Position numbers and translations under genes: made by a program. Shown piece after piece: positions 32,438 through 40,192 of a DNA stretch of 64,000 nt. The stretch spans positions 82,502 through 146,501 of the forward strand of contig JASCOD010000013.1 in NCBI GenBank assembly GCA_029959615.1, in the 5' to 3' direction. The first letter of the stretch is position 1. Every line of letters begins with the position of its first letter. Below the pieces are notes generated by a model. The model had not been told where the DNA came from and ran no database searches. It saw nothing but the letters and a program-made list of their open reading frames with translations. The DNA comes from Flavobacteriaceae bacterium PS02338. Lineage in GTDB: Bacteria; Bacteroidota; Bacteroidia; Sphingobacteriales; Sphingobacteriaceae.

Positions 32438-33307
32438 CTATATCATCGATTTCAATTCTTTGCGGTATTGCGATGCACTCTTTCCAGTAAATTCCTTAAA
32501 AATTTTATTGAAGTGGCTAAAGTTGTGGAAGCCGCTTTCGTAGCTGATGTTTGCAATGCTGGTTGGTTTTTCTGCTAAAAGCTTGGAGGCATGTACCACC
32601 CTGTATTCATTTACAAACTTAGTAAAGGTTTTTTTGGTCATTTTTTTAAAATACCTACAAAATGCGGGAACGGTCATGCTGGCCATTTCTGCAATTTGAT
32701 CTAAACTGATTTCTTCTGTAAAATGATCCTTTACGTAGTTAAATACCATATTGATCCTGTCGTTGTCTTGCGCCTGCATTTCTAGAGAGAAGTTTTGGGC
32801 ATTTAGCAGTTTGTAATCAGAGGCCTGTTCTAGTTCTCTTAATACGCCCAACAAAGCAAGTAGTTTCTCAAAGGGCCATAAGTTGTTCATCTTTTCTAAC
32901 ACTGTTCCAACCAATTTCATGGTATCTTTACCGAAGGCGATGCCGTATTTTGCTTTCTCAAATAAGTTAGCGATGCCTTTAGTTTCTTTAAGGGTTAGGA
33001 AATCGGTACCCAGAAAATCGGGCTTCATTTGAATAACCACTTCATTGGTATTGCCTGTGGTTTCGTCAGTAAAGCCACAATGTGGCAAATTGCTACCAAT
33101 TAAAATCAGGTCTCCATCGGTGTAGTAGGAAATATGACTGCCTATCTGTCTTTTTCCGGAACCGCCGTTGACGAACACCATTTCAATTTCTGGATGGTAA
33201 TGCCAAACATGGGCATTGTTGTTGGTGTTCTGAAGGTATTTAGAATAGTAGAATGAGCTCCCAAAGGAAGGCTCTACGATCTCAAAGCTAGGTTTTATCT
33301 TTTTCAT
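32438..33307 (-). CDS. AraC family transcriptional regulator with cupin domain
   Basis: The 289-residue product has an N-terminal cupin-like sensor domain (HYHPEIEMVFVNGGSGKRQI near residue 37-56, GDLILIGSNLPHCG) and a C-terminal double helix-turn-helix (about 185-285; EEISLDQIAEMASMTVPAFCRYFKKMT, then NISYESGFHNFSHFNKIFKEFTG). The ligand is probably a small metabolite or sugar. No target gene is obvious next to it; the divergent secreted-protein gene is one possibility. Confidence 0.85.
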   Translation of the reverse strand: MKKIKPSFEIVEPSFGSSFYYSKYLQNTNNNAHVWHYHPEIEMVFVNGGSGKRQIGSHISYYTDGDLILIGSNLPHCGFTDETTGNTNEVVIQMKPDFLGTDFLTLKETKGIANLFEKAKYGIAFGKDTMKLVGTVLEKMNNLWPFEKLLALLGVLRELEQASDYKLLNAQNFSLEMQAQDNDRINMVFNYVKDHFTEEISLDQIAEMASMTVPAFCRYFKKMTKKTFTKFVNEYRVVHASKLLAEKPTSIANISYESGFHNFSHFNKIFKEFTGKSASQYRKELKSMI

Positions 33308-33433
33308 ATTGATTATGCTAAATTAATCAAAAAATATGTGTTTTTATCATGATTTGTTGTTTGTTGCATTTTTGTTGTTAAAATAGCATATTTATTAGTG
33401 AATTTGGAATATAAAAGCGAGGCGCTTGTGCAT

Positions 33434-33441
33434 TAATTTTG
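33434..33441 (+). promoter_or_regulatory. Possible -7 element before the secreted protein gene
   Basis: TAATTTTG fits TAnnTTTG and lies 40 bases ahead of the start at 33481. No TTG is found 19 bases upstream. The region is shared with the divergent AraC gene. Confidence 0.4.
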
Positions 33442-33480
33442 TTCTTGTTAAATAAGTATTAACATTTAAGGCAAATCACA

Positions 33481-34071
33481 ATGAGAAAGTTATTCAATTT
33501 TAGTTTAGTTATCCTTACCATGTTTGTGGCAAATATTGCCAAAGCTGATGATATGGATTTTTTGGTTAAAGTGGCCAAAGAAAATAGCAAATGGGTAAGC
33601 TTTATTACTAGCGATGCAAAGGAATTTGAGGTAACATTATATACTGCTGACGAACAGGTTATTTACGAACAACGTGTTAAAACTGTTGGCAATAAGTTTC
33701 AGACTTACGATTTAAGTGCGCTTCCAAAAGGAGCTTATAAATTCACTATGGAATCGGACTCGAAATTGGTTACCTATCAGATCAATATCACCGAAGGTAG
33801 CGCAGTGCTTTCTTCGCCAACTGTTACAGTAATTAAAAGACCAGTTTTTGTTAGGGAAAATGACATGTTGACCTTGAATTTAAATGGAGCTTGCACTGGT
33901 GAAATAGGGGTGGAGATCTATAATGAATTCAACGAAAAAATTCACGATGACGTTTACAGCAACAACGCTAAAGTGGTTAAGAAATTTGATGTAAGCAAAA
34001 CCATTTGGAAAGAATTAACATTTGTAATTAAATCAGCCGGCCAAGAGTTTTCGGAAACGATTAAGCTTTAA
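33481..34071 (+). CDS. Secreted hypothetical protein
   Basis: The 196-residue product has a clear signal peptide (MRKLFNFSLVILTMFVANIA, cleavage probably after KA), then beta-rich sequence with two similar halves: YDLSALPKGAYKFTMESDSK near residue 80-99 resembles the sandwich-type domains found at the ends of Bacteroidota secreted proteins. It would be periplasmic or surface located. Specific function is unknown. A terminator follows, and it lies divergent to the AraC regulator. Confidence 0.72.
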   Translation: MRKLFNFSLVILTMFVANIAKADDMDFLVKVAKENSKWVSFITSDAKEFEVTLYTADEQVIYEQRVKTVGNKFQTYDLSALPKGAYKFTMESDSKLVTYQINITEGSAVLSSPTVTVIKRPVFVRENDMLTLNLNGACTGEIGVEIYNEFNEKIHDDVYSNNAKVVKKFDVSKTIWKELTFVIKSAGQEFSETIKL

Positions 34072-34092
34072 GCTTAGGTTGTAATAGAGAGG

Positions 34093-34137
34093 AAAGAAGC
34101 CGGCTTGTCAGTGATGATGAGGCGGCTTTCTTTTTTT
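34093..34137 (+). terminator. Terminator of the secreted protein gene
   Basis: AAAGAAGCCG (34093-34102) pairs with CGGCTTTCTTT (34123-34133) with one bulged base, followed by T. The heptad island begins on the very next base. Confidence 0.7.
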
Positions 34138-34385
34138 AGGGGTCAGGGGCTAGGAACTAGGGATCAGGTGTCAGGGGTTAGGAGTTAGCAAAGCTTCCAG
34201 ATGAACAATTAACCGGTTACAACGATTTAAACAGTTAACCGATACAGCAGTGATTAGGGATCAGTGGCTAGGAACTAGTAGTTAGTGATCAGGTGTCAGG
34301 TGTCAGGAGTTAGCAAAGCTTCCAGATGAACAATTAACCAATTAAAACAGTTAACCGATACAGCAGTGGTTAGGAGTTAGGGGTT
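34138..34385. repeat. Heptad arrays (AGGNNNY) with interspersed segments
   Basis: Three gapless heptad series: 7 units at 34138-34186, 9 units at 34249-34311 and 3 units at 34365-34385, all of the form AG(G/T)NNNY. Between them are two copies of an AGCTTCCAGATGAACAATTA... segment that also occurs, reversed, upstream of dnaX. The layout recalls the short tandemly repeated repetitive (STRR) heptamers of filamentous cyanobacteria. Confidence 0.8.
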
Positions 34386-34388
34386 TTC

Positions 34389-34476
34389 ATGTGTCGTTCT
34401 TGTGTGATTCATGTACCATTCATGTGTTGTTGATGTGCCATGGATGTGTGATTCATGTGTTAACCTTGTGTGTAGG
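34389..34476. repeat. 11-bp period array with invariant TGT
   Basis: Eight consecutive units of exactly 11 bases: ATGTGTCGTTC, TTGTGTGATTC, ATGTACCATTC, ATGTGTTGTTG, ATGTGCCATGG, ATGTGTGATTC, ATGTGTTAACC, TTGTGTGTAGG. Positions 2-4 are TGT in every unit while the rest varies. The period is close to one helical turn. Confidence 0.8.
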
Positions 34477-34592
34477 CGGTGTGTAGATGGCTCCTAGCCT
34501 GTGTGAAGGGAATAGTTTTAAATTGAACCTATGGTTGGTGTTATCACAACAGGTGTTCGGTAGATTTGAAGTTAAGAAGGTTCGAAACCTAA

Positions 34593-35642
34593 TTGTTTGT
34601 TGGCGGGGACGCCAACAAATGAAGCGCTTACGTTGGCGTCCCCGCCAACGTGTATGTTTGCCATGGTAGATTGCTGCTCCGATAGAATTTTGGTACAGGT
34701 AGCAATGACGCATCCATTTTCCGTCATTGCGAGGAGAGTAATGACAGCCTGCTCCGAATATCGGAGTGGCAATCTATCATGCTAAAACTACAATTTGTAT
34801 CTTCAGGACAGTTATCTTGATTATCAGCATTTGATTCCTCTTTTAAATGAACAGACTGACTTCGGTAATTATTGGTTATCGTATTTAAACAAATTAGGTT
34901 TTAATTGTTTGTTGGTGGGGAGGCCAACAAATGAAGTGCCTATGTTCGCGTCCCCACCAACGTGTATGTTTGCTATAGCAGATTGCTACTCTGATAGAAT
35001 TTTGGTACAGGTAGCAATGACGCATCCATTTTCCGTCATTGCGAGGAGAGTAACGACAGCCTGCTCCGAATATCGGAGTGGCAATCTATCATGCTAAAAC
35101 TACAATCTGTATCTTCAGGACAGTTATCTTGATTACCAGCATTTGATTCCTCTTTTAAATGAACAGACTGAGTTTGGCAGTTTTTGGTTATCGTATTTAA
35201 ACAAATTAGGTTTTAATTGTTTGTTGGCGGGGACGCCAACAAATGAAGCGCTTACGTTGGCGTCCCCGCCAACGTGTATGTTTGCTATAGCAGATTGCTA
35301 CTCTGATAGAATTTCGGTACAGGTAGCAATGACGCATCCATTTTCCGTCATTGCGAGGAGAGTAACGACAGCCTGCTCCGAATATCGGAGTGGCAATCTA
35401 TCATGCTAAAACTACAATTTGTATCTTCAGGACAGTTATCGTGATTACCAGCATTTGATTCCTCTTTAAATGAACAGACTGAGTTTGGCAGTTTTTGGTT
35501 ATCGTATTTAAACAAATTAGGTTTTAATTGTTTGTTGGCGGGGACGCCAACAAATGAAGCGCTTACGTTGGCATCCCCGCCAACGTGTATGTTTGCCATG
35601 GTAGATTGCTACTGTGATAGAATTTTGGTACAGGTAGCATGA
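34593..35642. repeat. Four tandem copies of a 311-bp unit
   Basis: The landmark GTTGGCGGGG recurs at 34599, 34911 (as GTTGGTGGGG), 35223 and 35534, spacing 312, 312 and 311. Each unit has an 18-base inverted repeat GTTGGCGGGGACGCCAAC / GTTGGCGTCCCCGCCAAC with a 15-base loop, then TAGATTGC...TATCGGAG arms around a GCAATGACG / CGTCATTGC hairpin. The last unit is cut short near 35642. Reading frames of 88-100 codons occur in the units but look accidental. Confidence 0.85.
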
Positions 35643-35659
35643 CGGAAATCCTTTTTAGT

Positions 35660-35765
35660 AGTAGTCAGGGATCAGGGGACAGGGGTTAGTGGCTAGTAAG
35701 ACTTCCAGATAAACAATTAACCAATACGGCAGTGGTCAGGAATCAGGAGCTAGGGGTTAGTAAGA
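35660..35765. repeat. Further heptad arrays
   Basis: Six units at 35660-35701 and five at 35731-35765, each ending AGGGGTT, then AGT-type units (AGTGGCT, AGTAAGA). A CTTCCAGATAAACAATTAACC-like segment of the dispersed repeat separates them. The same grammar (heptads, then the AATTAACC segment) is seen before 34390. Confidence 0.7.
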
Positions 35766-35898
35766 CTTCTAGAAAACAGTTAACCATTACAACCTAATCT
35801 TCTAACGACTTTGTTTTAGCTAGGGCTGGAGACTGGTCCATACCTGATTCATATCTGTATCGTATTCGCTTCGCCTTTTGCTCGTCCCGGCATCGGGA

Positions 35899-36019
35899 AA
35901 AACACGAACAATTCTCGACGGTTTCCCGAAGCTTTCCCGAACACTTCCCGAAGCAGACACGATGCTTTCCCGAAGAAGAGTCGAAGAAACCCCGAACAAG
36001 AGTCGAACAATTCCCGAAG
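35899..36019. repeat. 11-bp period array with invariant CGA
   Basis: Eleven consecutive units of exactly 11 bases, for example GTTTCCCGAAG, CTTTCCCGAAC, ACTTCCCGAAG, CAGACACGATG, AAGAGTCGAAG and AATTCCCGAAG. CGA occupies positions 7-9 in all eleven; positions 1-4 vary most. This period equals that of the TGT array 1.5 kb upstream, although the two cores differ. Confidence 0.85.
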
Positions 36020-36434
36020 AAAATAGGCTTTGCCCAGGCCGATCTTTTAAAGGAAATACCTGCTATGGCATTAAGATCCTTCCGAGAAGTCGGAATAGAC
36101 TGTATCGAGTACGGGATAAATACCCTCTCTACTCTCCCTTTGGGAGAGAATTGCAAGTATCACAAACGCTCTAGCTTTGGGAGAACCGTAATGAAGCGGC
36201 GCTCATTGATACTTTTTTTAAAAAAAAATATAGATCTATCAGTAGATGCCCAACGGGCAGAGAGGGGTTGTTTATAATTTTTAATAATCGAACTTAGGTA
36301 TTAAGTTTTTTATGCAAAAGTATTTGTTTTGCCAAAGCGAATTTCTAACTTAGCTACGGCCATTCTGCATGGTGTGGCCGAACCAAACAATGCTTAGGAT
36401 AACTCCTTTGCCACAACTATTTTAACGCTCAAAT
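36020..36434. other. Gap before the RHS operon
   Basis: It contains a small hairpin CTCTCCC...GGGAGAG near 36138-36154 and an A/T homopolymer patch near 36220. Short open frames here overlap repeats and are not convincing. No promoter fitting TTG-N19-TAnnTTTG was found ahead of the operon, although a TATTTGTTTTG stretch near 36320 may act as a weak one. Confidence 0.35.
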
Positions 36435-38678
36435 ATGAATGCTCTCTTCCGATTAGGAGTTAGTGCCTTTATGGTGCTGCTTGCCTGTGGTACTACAGTA
36501 GCGCAGCAATCTACTGATGTGAAGCTACCCGATAGCATTGGTAAGGTTATCAAGAGCAAATATCAACATCTAGATCAGTCAGTTAATGCCAATAAAAGCA
36601 AATTAGCTTCTTTAAAGCCTTCTTTCCTTTCTGATTCTCTTCAACGGTCTTCTTTAGTAAATTTTTCTGGCCTGGCTGTGGGTACTGGTATGCAGCGTAT
36701 AGGGAATGATTACCGAGCTACTTATAGCTTGGAGGGGCAAATGACTATCTTCCGCATGCCTATTCAGCTACAGTTCAGTAACCAACAAAGCCGTAATTTG
36801 CTTAACAATCCACTGCAGGGCAATCTTTTTAAGATGGGTTTCGATAGGCAGTCGCTGTTAAAATCTATGGTGCCTGAATTGGACAATTATCAATCGCTTA
36901 AGCAAAATGTTTTTGGCGGCAAGGAAGCTTCTACTGTTCTTCGTGAGCAGCTGATGACGGAAATTAAAAAGGGAGGATTGAGCCAACAAGAAAAGTTTGC
37001 AGGGCTGCATACTTACCTTAACCAATACGGAAATGTGGAGGAACTTTTGAAGCTTGACGATGCTGCACTTCGTGAAAAAATGGGCGTGCTGTTGTCGAAA
37101 CAAAAAAACAATGCTACAAAGAAAGGTGACTCTTTATTAAAAGGGCAAGAATTTAAGGATAAGGAACTGTTGGATAGTCTTAGCCAACGAGTTTTAAGCA
37201 TGAAACAGCAATTAGATGCTCACGGAGTTGTGCCAGAGCGTTTATCGGCTATTGAAAACCAGTTGAACAAAGGCTCGGATCTTAAGGGCTATATCTCCAA
37301 GTATCAAGCTAATGACCTGGGGTCAAAGGGATGGCAGGGTCTGCTCAACCGTTTAAATGACGTAGAGATGGGCAGTTTTGGTGAGCAGCTTCCAGGAAGT
37401 TTCATGAATAAAGATCTCTTTTTACAGGGTGGGTCTGTAGGCTTGCAAACTCGTAAGGGTGTGTTGCAATTAGGGCTTGCCGCTAGTCAGGATATTGGTT
37501 TTGCTAAAGATGCAGGCTTTACCCATTCTAATTTTAACGTTTCTAAGTGGGTTACTTTTGTGAGTATCCCTGTAATAGGTAATGGTTATGCCAAATCTAG
37601 GATCAGTTGGACGGGAAGCTTGGAGAAGCAATCTTATCATTTAAATGCGTTTGGCGGGGTGAGTCCGAGATCTGGATCGGCGCTAACTTTGAGCCAGGAG
37701 CTGGGCTCCGAAAAAATGGGCAAGTTCACTTTTGAACTTTCTAAATCGGCTATGGCTTTTCGTAATGTAGGTCAAATTGGATCGGAGCATCTCTTGTTAG
37801 AGCGTAATAGCTTTGGCAATTATTTTAGGGACGATCTGTTTGAAACGATGGCCTTTGGTGTAAAATACGACCTGAGCGACCAAAAGTCGAGGCTGAATAC
37901 CAATCTGTTTTTTAACTATTCGGGAATAGGTTTTCAAAATCCGGCGCAACAAGGTTTCGGAAATATGGGGCTGCGGATGGGCGGTGCTGTGAAAAAAGGC
38001 TTTCTGAAAAATAAGGTGGTGCTCAATTTTAGGGGCGACTTGAAAAACACACCAGTGAGCGGCACTACCGATGCACATTGGCAAAATCATAACCTCAATT
38101 TTGAAGCGCGTTTTAGGTTGACTAAAAAGTTTAATTTTTCGGTGAAATACATGGATAATGGGGTGCAGAAGAGTGGTGAGCAAACGCAAGCTGTTTACGG
38201 TTCTAAAAAGTACCAGTTTGATGTCAGTAGCAGTTACCGCTTGTTCAAGAAATCTGGCTTTAGCCATCTGGTGGTAGGGCTACAGGATATGAATAACCCT
38301 ATCGCACAATCTAGCAGCCAGTTTTTAACCAGTATTTATACCCAAAGTTTGTCCTTAGGCACGGTTACCTTAATGGGCAACGTGTTCTTTAATAAAGAAC
38401 TGGGGCAGCAAAACTTACTTGGCGATTTACTTAATGCAGATGCTGCGGTTCAGTACCAACTCTTGGAGAAAATTTCTGCCTCTACTGGCGCTACCTACCT
38501 TGACAATACCGGCCAGGCCAGACAGCTGGGCATTAAGCAGAACCTACAGTTTACCGCTTGGAAAAACTTTGAGGTAAACCTGTATGCAGATGTGAGAAAG
38601 AATATGATTACTCCACTATATCCTGAATTATTTGCCAATAATAGGGCCGAAGTTTCACTTAAATACTATCTAAGGTAA
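36435..38678 (+). CDS. Secreted, probably outer-membrane beta-barrel protein of the RHS operon
   Basis: The 747-residue product has a signal peptide (residues 1-23, ending TVAQQ), a helical segment rich in Lys/Leu/Gln (about 40-330) and a long beta-rich C-terminal part with alternating hydrophobic residues ending in EVSLKYYLR, as in outer-membrane barrels that finish on an aromatic strand. I do not recognise a named family. It is the first gene of a run with gaps of 1, -4, 14, 24, 30 and 9 bases, so it may anchor or export the giant proteins. Confidence 0.7.
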   Translation: MNALFRLGVSAFMVLLACGTTVAQQSTDVKLPDSIGKVIKSKYQHLDQSVNANKSKLASLKPSFLSDSLQRSSLVNFSGLAVGTGMQRIGNDYRATYSLEGQMTIFRMPIQLQFSNQQSRNLLNNPLQGNLFKMGFDRQSLLKSMVPELDNYQSLKQNVFGGKEASTVLREQLMTEIKKGGLSQQEKFAGLHTYLNQYGNVEELLKLDDAALREKMGVLLSKQKNNATKKGDSLLKGQEFKDKELLDSLSQRVLSMKQQLDAHGVVPERLSAIENQLNKGSDLKGYISKYQANDLGSKGWQGLLNRLNDVEMGSFGEQLPGSFMNKDLFLQGGSVGLQTRKGVLQLGLAASQDIGFAKDAGFTHSNFNVSKWVTFVSIPVIGNGYAKSRISWTGSLEKQSYHLNAFGGVSPRSGSALTLSQELGSEKMGKFTFELSKSAMAFRNVGQIGSEHLLLERNSFGNYFRDDLFETMAFGVKYDLSDQKSRLNTNLFFNYSGIGFQNPAQQGFGNMGLRMGGAVKKGFLKNKVVLNFRGDLKNTPVSGTTDAHWQNHNLNFEARFRLTKKFNFSVKYMDNGVQKSGEQTQAVYGSKKYQFDVSSSYRLFKKSGFSHLVVGLQDMNNPIAQSSSQFLTSIYTQSLSLGTVTLMGNVFFNKELGQQNLLGDLLNADAAVQYQLLEKISASTGATYLDNTGQARQLGIKQNLQFTAWKNFEVNLYADVRKNMITPLYPELFANNRAEVSLKYYLR

Positions 38679-38679
38679 T

Positions 38680-39777
38680 ATGGGATCACGTAAGTTAGTT
38701 TTTGCACTTTTTTTAGTCTGCTTCATTAGCACAGAAGTGTTGGCACAGGTGAGTGTTGATTTTATTCCGGCTATTTCTGGTACTACGATAGACGGTTTAA
38801 TGAACGTAAGGATCACCAATATTGGTGCAAAAAAGACGGTTAGGTTAGAAATAGTGGTGAATTCGGATGATGAAGTGGGGAGTGTGCAGATGGTACATAT
38901 CCTAACAGCGCCTTTTGATATTCATGCGGGCAGTAACATTATTCCTCCCTCGGTAATTAGAACCGCTCAGGTAAAGATAGGCACCAGCGAACCTGCTCGT
39001 TTCTTGCAGCAGAATGGTTATTTCCCTTCGGGCCAGTACAGTTATGATTATAAGGTGATTATGGTGGCTACCCATGAGGTATTGGTTGAGCAAACTTTTG
39101 TACATGATTTGCAGCCGGCGGCCCCACTTAACCTGATAGAGCCTTATGATAAGGACGAGATTTGTGAACTAAGGCCTTTGCTGAGCTGGCAACCACATAT
39201 TCCAATGACGGTTGGTGTACAATATCAAGTGGTCATTGCGGAGATTAAGGTTAAGCAGAATGGTATAGAGGCTTTGCAATATAATCTACCAGTAGTTAAC
39301 CAGCGAGGGGTGTCGGCAAATTTGATGATGTACCCCGCGGTGGCCCGTGAGTTAGAAAAAGGCAAACGTTATGCTTGGCAGGTTACTGCTTACAAAAATA
39401 ATACGGTATTGAACCGCTCGGAGGTTTGGACTTTTGAGACGAAGTGCGCCGATACGGTGGTGGAGCACAAGCCCGAGCTGAGCTATAGGGATATTGAGGA
39501 TTTGGCTAAGGGGAACTTTTATATGGCACAAGGCAGGTTGAGCTTTGTTTTGGTGAATTCGTACGCGGAGCAGCCTTTACAGTATGCTATTTCTTGCCTT
39601 ACAGATCCAAAGTTAAAAGTGAAAAACCTGCCAGCTAAAACATTGATGAAGGGGAGAAACAAAGTGGATATCGATTTGAGTGAAAATAGGGCATTCAAGA
39701 AGGATTATTCCTATATGTTAACGGTAGTGATGCCCAATGGCCAGTTAAAAAATTTAAGATTTGTGTATAAAGAATGA
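38680..39777 (+). CDS. Secreted Fn3-like protein of the RHS operon
   Basis: The 365-residue product has a signal peptide (about 1-22, ending EVLAQ) and beta-sandwich sequence. The segment AAPLNLIEPYDKDEICELRP to WQVTAYKNN...SEVWTFETKC (about 147-265) looks like a fibronectin type III or related domain found in Bacteroidota surface proteins. Its start is one base after the previous stop, and its stop overlaps the next start by four bases. Likely a periplasmic or surface partner; no specific function can be given. Confidence 0.7.
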   Translation: MGSRKLVFALFLVCFISTEVLAQVSVDFIPAISGTTIDGLMNVRITNIGAKKTVRLEIVVNSDDEVGSVQMVHILTAPFDIHAGSNIIPPSVIRTAQVKIGTSEPARFLQQNGYFPSGQYSYDYKVIMVATHEVLVEQTFVHDLQPAAPLNLIEPYDKDEICELRPLLSWQPHIPMTVGVQYQVVIAEIKVKQNGIEALQYNLPVVNQRGVSANLMMYPAVARELEKGKRYAWQVTAYKNNTVLNRSEVWTFETKCADTVVEHKPELSYRDIEDLAKGNFYMAQGRLSFVLVNSYAEQPLQYAISCLTDPKLKVKNLPAKTLMKGRNKVDIDLSENRAFKKDYSYMLTVVMPNGQLKNLRFVYKE

Positions 39778-40178
39778 TGAGGAGAATAATTGTAGGGGCA
39801 TTATTTAGTTTGTTGGCCATTTCGTCTTGTAGTAACAAGAATAGCTATGCCGTTGTAGAGGATGGGAATCTACGTTTAATGGCTATTAGGACAAAAAAAG
39901 AAGGCACGCTTAAGGTTCGCATTGCTTTTAGTAAATATGATGAAGGATTAAATCTGGAGCGTTTTGCTACTGCCATGCAATATCAGGTAGATAGTTGCTT
40001 TTATGTTTCTCATGAAGGTTTGAAAACCTATCCTCTTTATGTTACTCCTATTGCAAATGGATTGGATAAGACTTTTGAGTATCTGTTGGGTTTTGAAAAA
40101 GAAGCCTTAGCAAGCGGCGTGTTGGTCTTTGAAGATCGGCATCGATCAAAGAAAAATATAGAATTAACCTTTAAGTAG
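39774..40178 (+). CDS. Small lipoprotein of the RHS operon
   Basis: The 134-residue product has a lipoprotein signal peptide with lipobox AISSC (lipidated Cys19), then a short beta-rich domain. It overlaps the previous gene (ATGA) and lies 14 bases before the SpvB-like giant gene. I do not recognise the family. A role in assembling or tethering the exported RHS proteins in the envelope is inferred from position only. Confidence 0.68.
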   Translation: MMRRIIVGALFSLLAISSCSNKNSYAVVEDGNLRLMAIRTKKEGTLKVRIAFSKYDEGLNLERFATAMQYQVDSCFYVSHEGLKTYPLYVTPIANGLDKTFEYLLGFEKEALASGVLVFEDRHRSKKNIELTFK

Positions 40179-40192
40179 CTTTTACCATATTT

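Noticed and set aside
34795..35409. Two similar open frames of 100 and 88 codons in the 311-bp units
   Set aside because: They read straight through the hairpin repeats and exist only because the unit is repeated. They share no known domain, and the similarity is at DNA level over the whole unit.
34138..36019. CRISPR array
   Set aside because: The repeats are contiguous 7-, 11- and 311-base units without unique spacers of constant length, and no cas gene is present.
35794..36156. 120-codon minus-strand frame with many cysteines and arginines
   Set aside because: It overlaps the whole 11-bp array. The periodic DNA explains the repeated residues and the lack of stops. No start context or homology was recognised.
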